Shown here: positions 41,558 to 45,864 of the stretch, piece by piece
Layout: each line of letters starts with the position of its first letter
How positions within the stretch are numbered: the stretch's first letter is position 1
Assembly (NCBI GenBank): GCA_040881945.1
Contig: JBBECF010000018.1
Location: 1-45,864 of the forward strand
Origin: JBBECF01 sp040881945
GTDB taxonomy: Bacteria; Pseudomonadota; Alphaproteobacteria; Dongiales; Dongiaceae
Length of the DNA stretch: 45,864 nucleotides
Direction: 5' to 3'
Translations under genes and position numbers: made by a program
The notes under the pieces: generated by a model
What the model was told of the DNA's origin: nothing
Seen by the model: the letters and a program-made list of their open reading frames with translations, nothing else
Database searches by the model: none

Positions 41558-42460
41558 ATGTCGAGACCCTCGCATAGTTTTGCCTCGCGCGTACGTCGCG
41601 TCCCCGGGCGGTTCATGATTTATGCCCCTCTAATTCTTTGGGCCTTCATCTCTTTGTTCCCGATCTACTGGACGTTCTCGACTTCCTTCAAGACCGCCGT
41701 CGATGTCACGCAGGGTCACCTCATCCCCTGGGTCGATTTCATGCCGGATTGGAAGGGATGGCGCTCGCTCGGCCTCTCGCCCGACTCGATCTTTGAAACC
41801 TCGACCGTGCGCGAGGAATTCCTCAAGCGTTTTGAAAACAGCATCATCGCTTCGCTGAGCGCCTCGGCCCTCGCCGTCCTGATCGGCTCTTGCGCCGCCT
41901 ACGGCCTCAGCCGATTTGAGTACAAGTTCGGCTGGATGAAGAACAAGGACATCTCCTTCTTCTTCCTCTCGCAATTGATCCTGCCACCGGTCGTGCTCGC
42001 GATGCCTTTCCTGGTTCTCTATAAGGAGCTCGCCCTCCTCGATACGCGGATCGGCCTCGTCCTGCTCTATACGCTGATGGTCCTGCCGATTGTCATCTGG
42101 ATCATGCGCGATCAGTTCGACACTATTCCGATCGAATTGGAACAGGCGGCATTGGTCGACGGCTGTTCGGTATGGGGCGCCTACTTGCGCATCGTCCTGC
42201 CGATTGCTTTGCCCGGCATGGTGGCGGCCTTCATCCTTTCCGTCATCCTGTGCTGGAACGAATATTTCTTTGCCGCTCTGTTGACCAGTACAAATGCCAA
42301 GACCTTACCGGTCATGGTCGCCAGTCAAACGGGTTCACAGGGTATCAGCTGGTGGTCGATGGCTGCCCTGTCCGCCGCCGCCATCGCACCGTTGATCGTG
42401 ATCGGCATCTCCCTGGAGCGCTACATCGTCAAGGGATTGACGGCGGGGTCGGTAAAATAG
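41558..42460 (+). CDS. Sugar ABC transporter permease 2 (MalG/UgpE type)
   Basis: A 300-aa inner-membrane protein with six membrane segments (first about 20-40) and the docking loop LEQAALVDGCSVWGAYLRIV near 194-213. The ATG at 41558 is placed before a normal MalG-like N-terminus and has GGAAATCGGAATC upstream; a GTG at 41540 is possible. It closes the transporter operon and converges on the kinase gene 16 bases away. Confidence 0.9.
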   Translation: MSRPSHSFASRVRRVPGRFMIYAPLILWAFISLFPIYWTFSTSFKTAVDVTQGHLIPWVDFMPDWKGWRSLGLSPDSIFETSTVREEFLKRFENSIIASLSASALAVLIGSCAAYGLSRFEYKFGWMKNKDISFFFLSQLILPPVVLAMPFLVLYKELALLDTRIGLVLLYTLMVLPIVIWIMRDQFDTIPIELEQAALVDGCSVWGAYLRIVLPIALPGMVAAFILSVILCWNEYFFAALLTSTNAKTLPVMVASQTGSQGISWWSMAALSAAAIAPLIVIGISLERYIVKGLTAGSVK

Positions 42461-42476
42461 TCGATCGGCCGGTCGA

Positions 42477-43982
42477 TCACTTCTTGGCGGCGTCGAGCGC
42501 CGCCATGCTCTTCCACGTCGCGGGGTAAAGATCGCGAAAGATCCGGTAGAGGGCTTGATACCGTTCGCGATTCGCGGGATTGGGCGTGAAGCGATCGGTG
42601 ATCGGGTTCCATTTCTCGATATCGTTCGGCACTGCATCGCCCAATGCGATCGCTGCGAGGAAGGCATCGCCATAGGCGGCGCCGATCGTCTTTTGCCGGA
42701 TGATCTGGGTGCGAGCCGAAATGTCCGAGGTCGCCTGCGCCCAGACGCGGTTCTTGGTGCCGCCGCCGACCGCATAAATCGCCTTTGGCTCCTGCCCGAT
42801 TTCGGCATACGTATCGAAGATATGATTGGTGCCGTAGGCAATCCCTTCCAATAGTGCACGGAACATATCGCCGCGTTCATGCGTCAGATCGAGGCCGAAG
42901 AACATTCCCTTCGCCCGCGGATCATGGAGCGGCGTGCGTTCGCCCGAGAAATAGGGCAGAACCACCAGGCCCTTGGCGCCGGCGGGTGAAACCTCCGCCT
43001 CCGCCAACAAAGTGCTGATGGATGTATCGGGCGAAAGCTCACGGGCGAATTGATTGCGGAACCAATGGGTGAGCGTGCCGCTGGTGGCAAGTCCCGACAT
43101 CGACGCGTGCTGGCCTGGAAAGAGCCAGGGGGCGTACCACAGGCGGCTATCGCCGACACGCCCTGCGGTGATCTCGATGATGAAGATGGTCGAGCCGTAC
43201 ATCAGCATCATGTCGCCGGGCTTTGTGACGCCGACACTCAAGGCCTCGGCCGCCGCATCGATCGTACCGGCGATCACTGGAGTGCCTTGAGCAAGGCCCG
43301 TTTCGGCGGCCGCCCGCGCCGTCACCCGCCCCGCGATTTCGGTCGTCCAGGCAAGATCCGGCAAGCGATCGAGGGCCACGATATCCGTGGCAAGCTCGTC
43401 GCTGTAACCAAGTTCATCCGGCAGATAGAGCGGTGACGTATTGGCCGCCGAATAATGGTCGATGACGAAGCGGCCGGTCAGCCGATGCACGAGATAGGAT
43501 GTCGAAGTGAGGATCTTGTGGGTCTTTGCAAAAATCTCCGGCCGCTGGCGCTTCAACCACAGGATCTTCGGTCCGACGGATTGCGAGGTCAGAGGATTGC
43601 CGCAACGGGCGAGAATCCTCTCGGTTCCGATGCGCGAAGCGAGTTCGTCGACTTCGGCCGCGGCCCGGCAATCGATGCCATAGAGAACGCCGTTCATCAG
43701 CGCCTGGCCGCCCTCGTCGACCGGCAGCATGCAGGGGCCGATGGCGCTCGTGCCGATGGCGGCGATAGAGGAGGCGGGAATGCCACTTTCCGTCAGCATC
43801 TTGCGCGTGACGAAAACGAGATCACCCCACCAATCTTCTTCCGGCCGATGTTCGGCCCAGCCCGGCTGCGGCACCAGCATCTGGTGCGGTCGCGCCGCCG
43901 TAGCGATGATTTCCCCGCCTTTCCGGGCAATAACCCCCTTCGTTTCAAAGGTACCGACATCGACCCCGAGATAGTGCTTCAT
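42477..43982 (-). CDS. FGGY-family carbohydrate kinase
   Basis: A 501-aa sugar kinase of the xylulokinase/glycerol kinase superfamily. The N-terminal phosphate loop reads GVDVGTFETKG (6-16), the catalytic base is Asp242 in GTIDAAAEAL, and the C-terminal ATP-binding segment AVGGGTKNRVWAQATSDI is present. The ATG at 43982 overlaps the stop of the M42 peptidase gene (ATGA), so both are translated together. It is the probable kinase for the sugar imported by 37182-42460, against which it is convergent. Substrate (xylulose, ribulose, a polyol or other) not deducible. Confidence 0.9.
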   Translation of the reverse strand: MKHYLGVDVGTFETKGVIARKGGEIIATAARPHQMLVPQPGWAEHRPEEDWWGDLVFVTRKMLTESGIPASSIAAIGTSAIGPCMLPVDEGGQALMNGVLYGIDCRAAAEVDELASRIGTERILARCGNPLTSQSVGPKILWLKRQRPEIFAKTHKILTSTSYLVHRLTGRFVIDHYSAANTSPLYLPDELGYSDELATDIVALDRLPDLAWTTEIAGRVTARAAAETGLAQGTPVIAGTIDAAAEALSVGVTKPGDMMLMYGSTIFIIEITAGRVGDSRLWYAPWLFPGQHASMSGLATSGTLTHWFRNQFARELSPDTSISTLLAEAEVSPAGAKGLVVLPYFSGERTPLHDPRAKGMFFGLDLTHERGDMFRALLEGIAYGTNHIFDTYAEIGQEPKAIYAVGGGTKNRVWAQATSDISARTQIIRQKTIGAAYGDAFLAAIALGDAVPNDIEKWNPITDRFTPNPANRERYQALYRIFRDLYPATWKSMAALDAAKK

Positions 43983-45112
43983 TCGATATAGTGGTCCCGA
44001 TTGAGGCTGAATTTGCGGTCGATGCGTGAAATCCCTGCAACGAGTAGGCGCGTCAGTCCCTCGAGATCCGCCAGGTCGCACATTTCGAGAGAGGAATGCG
44101 TATAGCGCGTCGGGAAGCCAACATCTATACAGGCGACACCCGTACCCGTCACCTGCACATAGGAAGAATCGGTGAGCGCGCCGATATGGGCGCTCCGCTG
44201 GAGCGGGATTCTATTGGCTGCTGCCGCCTCTTCAAACAGCTTCACGAGGCCCGGATGCGGGATCGTGCCGTTGAGTGTGCCGCGCCCATGGAAGCTGAAG
44301 AGGCTGATACCAGGTCCCCCGCCCAGCCGAACATCGCCGCGTATCGCCATATCCGGCGTATCGGTGGCAAGTATCAGGTCTAGCTGGATCGCGATATCGG
44401 GTGACAATGCCTGCGCCGCCGTCACGGCACCGCGCAGATTGAACTCCTCCTGCACCGAAAACACGAGATGCACGGTCGGGCGTTTGGCACTCTTCCTGAT
44501 GTTGCGGGCAACCTCCAGAATGACGGCGCAGCCGGCGCGATCATCGACCGACGTGCCGACGATCCGGCCGCCGGCCAGTTCCAGCACATTCGGTGCATAG
44601 ACGATCGGCGCGCCGACAGCGATGCCGGCGGCCCGGACTTCCTCGGCACTCGCAAAACCGCAATCAATGAAAAGATCCGCATAGGGCTGGACCTTGTATT
44701 TCTCGTCCTGCCCGGTGGCATGATGGCTCTTATTGGCGATGATGCCGGGAAGGATCTTGCCCTTCCCGACGTTGATGCGCACTTCCTGGGAAACTAACGC
44801 CTTTTCCGGCACGCCGCCGACTCGTTCCACGCGGATCAAGCCGTTTGCCTCGATCTTGCGCACGACGAGGCCAATCTGATCCATATGTGCGAAGAGCATT
44901 ACGGAAGGTGCACCCTTATCGCCCGGTAGCGTCGCAATCAGATTGCCCATGCGGTCGCCTTGCGAGACGATATCCATCTTTGCCAACTCCTGGGCGAGGT
45001 GACGGCGAACGAGCCCCTCATGACCGCTGAGGCCTGGAATGGCCATCAGGTCGCACAGCCACTGCTTCAGGCGCCCTCGACATTCGCTTCGGTCAACGGG
45101 GTATTTTGCCAT
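43979..45112 (-). CDS. M42-family metallo-aminopeptidase (FrvX/YsdC-like)
   Basis: A 377-aa cytosolic two-metal peptidase of the TET/glutamyl aminopeptidase family. Ligands and catalytic residues can be placed at His76 and Asp78 (HMDQIG), Asp190-Asp191 (VDDRAG), Glu222-Glu223 (QEEFN), Asp251 and the late His in RYTHSSLE. AGGAGG lies eight bases before the ATG. M42 proteins such as FrvX occur inside sugar operons with no known peptide substrate; here it is coupled to an FGGY kinase by ATGA overlap. A non-peptide or regulatory role is possible. The 190 bases upstream hold no other gene. Confidence 0.9.
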   Translation of the reverse strand: MAKYPVDRSECRGRLKQWLCDLMAIPGLSGHEGLVRRHLAQELAKMDIVSQGDRMGNLIATLPGDKGAPSVMLFAHMDQIGLVVRKIEANGLIRVERVGGVPEKALVSQEVRINVGKGKILPGIIANKSHHATGQDEKYKVQPYADLFIDCGFASAEEVRAAGIAVGAPIVYAPNVLELAGGRIVGTSVDDRAGCAVILEVARNIRKSAKRPTVHLVFSVQEEFNLRGAVTAAQALSPDIAIQLDLILATDTPDMAIRGDVRLGGGPGISLFSFHGRGTLNGTIPHPGLVKLFEEAAAANRIPLQRSAHIGALTDSSYVQVTGTGVACIDVGFPTRYTHSSLEMCDLADLEGLTRLLVAGISRIDRKFSLNRDHYIE

Positions 45113-45250
45113 CTTTTATGCCTCCTGGCCCGGCGCGGCACCCGGCTCGTCGTTCGTGTTGAACTATCGATCGACAAACTCGTAAAGTAATCCCCCCCGC
45201 GCCGCAAGACGGCGGGATATTGCAGGGGTTGCCGGATAGGTTGCCAGGGC

Positions 45251-45806
45251 AGTGCCGGAGTAAATCGGCTTGAGGATGATAGGAACGTCGCGTGGCGTCC
45301 GGCTATGCAAAATCCCTTCCGTTATTTCAACAGCACGCCCGAGGCAATCCGCCTCGCGGTGCTGATGAAATCGGTTCGGCCCGATGTTCGCCAGGCGAGG
45401 TGCTCGAGGTTTTCGCCACGAAACGACGTGATCGCAGGACCGCGCTCAAGTTTCTGAAGCGAGCGATGAAACACTACGGTCGGCCGCGGTCGATCGTGAC
45501 GGACGGGCTTCGGACGTACCGATCGGCGATGAAGGTGATCGGCAATGCCGCGAATCGGACGTGCGGTCGCCGGCTCAACAATCGGGCTGAAAACTCACAT
45601 CAGCCGTTCCGACGACGAGAGGGCGCGATGGCGAAGTTCAGGGACATCAAGACTCTCCGGAAATTCGCCGCCGTTCACGCCTCGATCCACAATCACTTCA
45701 ACCTGGACCGTCATCTCAATCGCCGTGACATCTTCAAGCATAACCGTTCGGCAGCCTTGGCCGAGTGGCGTCAGCTGGCAGCCTGACAGTCCAGCTCTCC
45801 GGCACT
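45251..45806 (+). mobile_element. IS6-family insertion sequence remnant
   Basis: AGTGCCGGAG at 45251-45260 and its complement CTCCGGCACT at 45797-45806 form matching ends around a decayed IS6-type transposase gene. At 556 bases the element is shorter than normal members (about 750-900), in line with internal deletions. Whether these ten bases are the true element ends needs comparison with intact copies. Confidence 0.55.
45305..45786 (+). pseudogene. IS6-family DDE transposase, split over three frames
   Basis: MQNPFRYFNSTPEAIRLAVL (from 45305, frame 2) is the N-terminus of IS6/IS26-like transposases. NRFGPMFA (45369-45392) lies in a second frame and belongs about 40 residues further on. From 45394 a third frame gives GEVLEVFATKRRDR, the catalytic Asp in SIVTDGLRTY and the Glu in NRAENSHQPF, and continues to the natural C-terminus at 45786. 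The pieces between are deleted, including the first catalytic Asp region, so the enzyme is dead. Confidence 0.8.
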
Positions 45807-45864
45807 TTCGACCCTGATTTGATTTAGTCTGACAGTACCGTTCCCAGGACTGGTTGGCGGAGGG

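Overview
The window is GC-rich DNA (about two-thirds G+C by eye) packed with ABC transporters and sugar or sugar-acid catabolic genes. Its contents (AraD1, an IlvD-type sugar-acid dehydratase, a BKACE/DUF849 enzyme, a FrcBCA-like transporter, a TAT-exported sugar-binding protein) suggest a soil or plant-associated alphaproteobacterium, perhaps Rhodospirillales or Hyphomicrobiales. No rRNA, tRNA or core marker gene was seen, so this placement is an inference. Several decayed genes and IS fragments show that the region was assembled piecewise.

Layout. (1) 0.1-1.45 kb: an orphan beta-class DNA methyltransferase, then a short REP-like repeat and an 11-base C tract. (2) 1.47-3.73 kb: a divergent GcvT-like aminomethyltransferase and BKACE pair. 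(3) 3.70-8.63 kb: malQ and glgB with overlapping ATGA, preceded by a decayed trehalose synthase/maltokinase end that abuts an ISL3 transposase fragment; this is a broken glycogen/trehalose operon. (4) 8.69-23.19 kb: aldose epimerase and IclR regulator; an Fe3+/sugar-phosphate-type ABC transporter; an inositol-phosphatase-like gene; then one long operon of IlvD-family dehydratase, SDR, AraD1 and a PotDABC-like transporter. Two copies of a composite operator, ATAGTATT-N10-GTTTGG-N5-CCAAAC, tie the two transporter operons together, probably under the IclR protein.

(5) 23.29-34.07 kb: the most unusual part. A FrcBCA-like sugar transporter, a TenA-like protein, DeoC aldolase and a two-domain ALDH16-type aldehyde dehydrogenase on one side face a BtpA / PfkB kinase / LacI-HTH-PfkB fusion operon on the other. 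The fusion joins a complete LacI DNA-binding head and hinge to a complete PfkB sugar kinase in place of the usual sugar-binding domain. Matching LacI-type palindromes (TGAAACGTTTCA, and an 11/12 match) sit in the promoters of both the transporter and the BtpA operon. A coherent reading is import of a (deoxy)pentose-like sugar, phosphorylation, DeoC cleavage to an aldehyde plus a triose phosphate, and oxidation of the aldehyde, sensed directly by a kinase-regulator.

(6) 34.1-45.8 kb: a second sugar block with visibly more A/T-ending codons, bounded by wreckage: a Gfo/Idh/MocA C-terminus and an internally deleted altronate/galactarate dehydratase on the left, and an IS6-family remnant on the right. 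It holds FucU/RbsD mutarotase, ribokinase, a divergent creatininase-family protein, a MalK/binding-protein/two-permease transporter, an FGGY kinase and an M42 peptidase.

A recurring design feature is a strong hairpin directly after every substrate-binding-protein gene (four of four), which probably sets the excess of binding protein over membrane components. No CRISPR array, phage or plasmid functions were seen.
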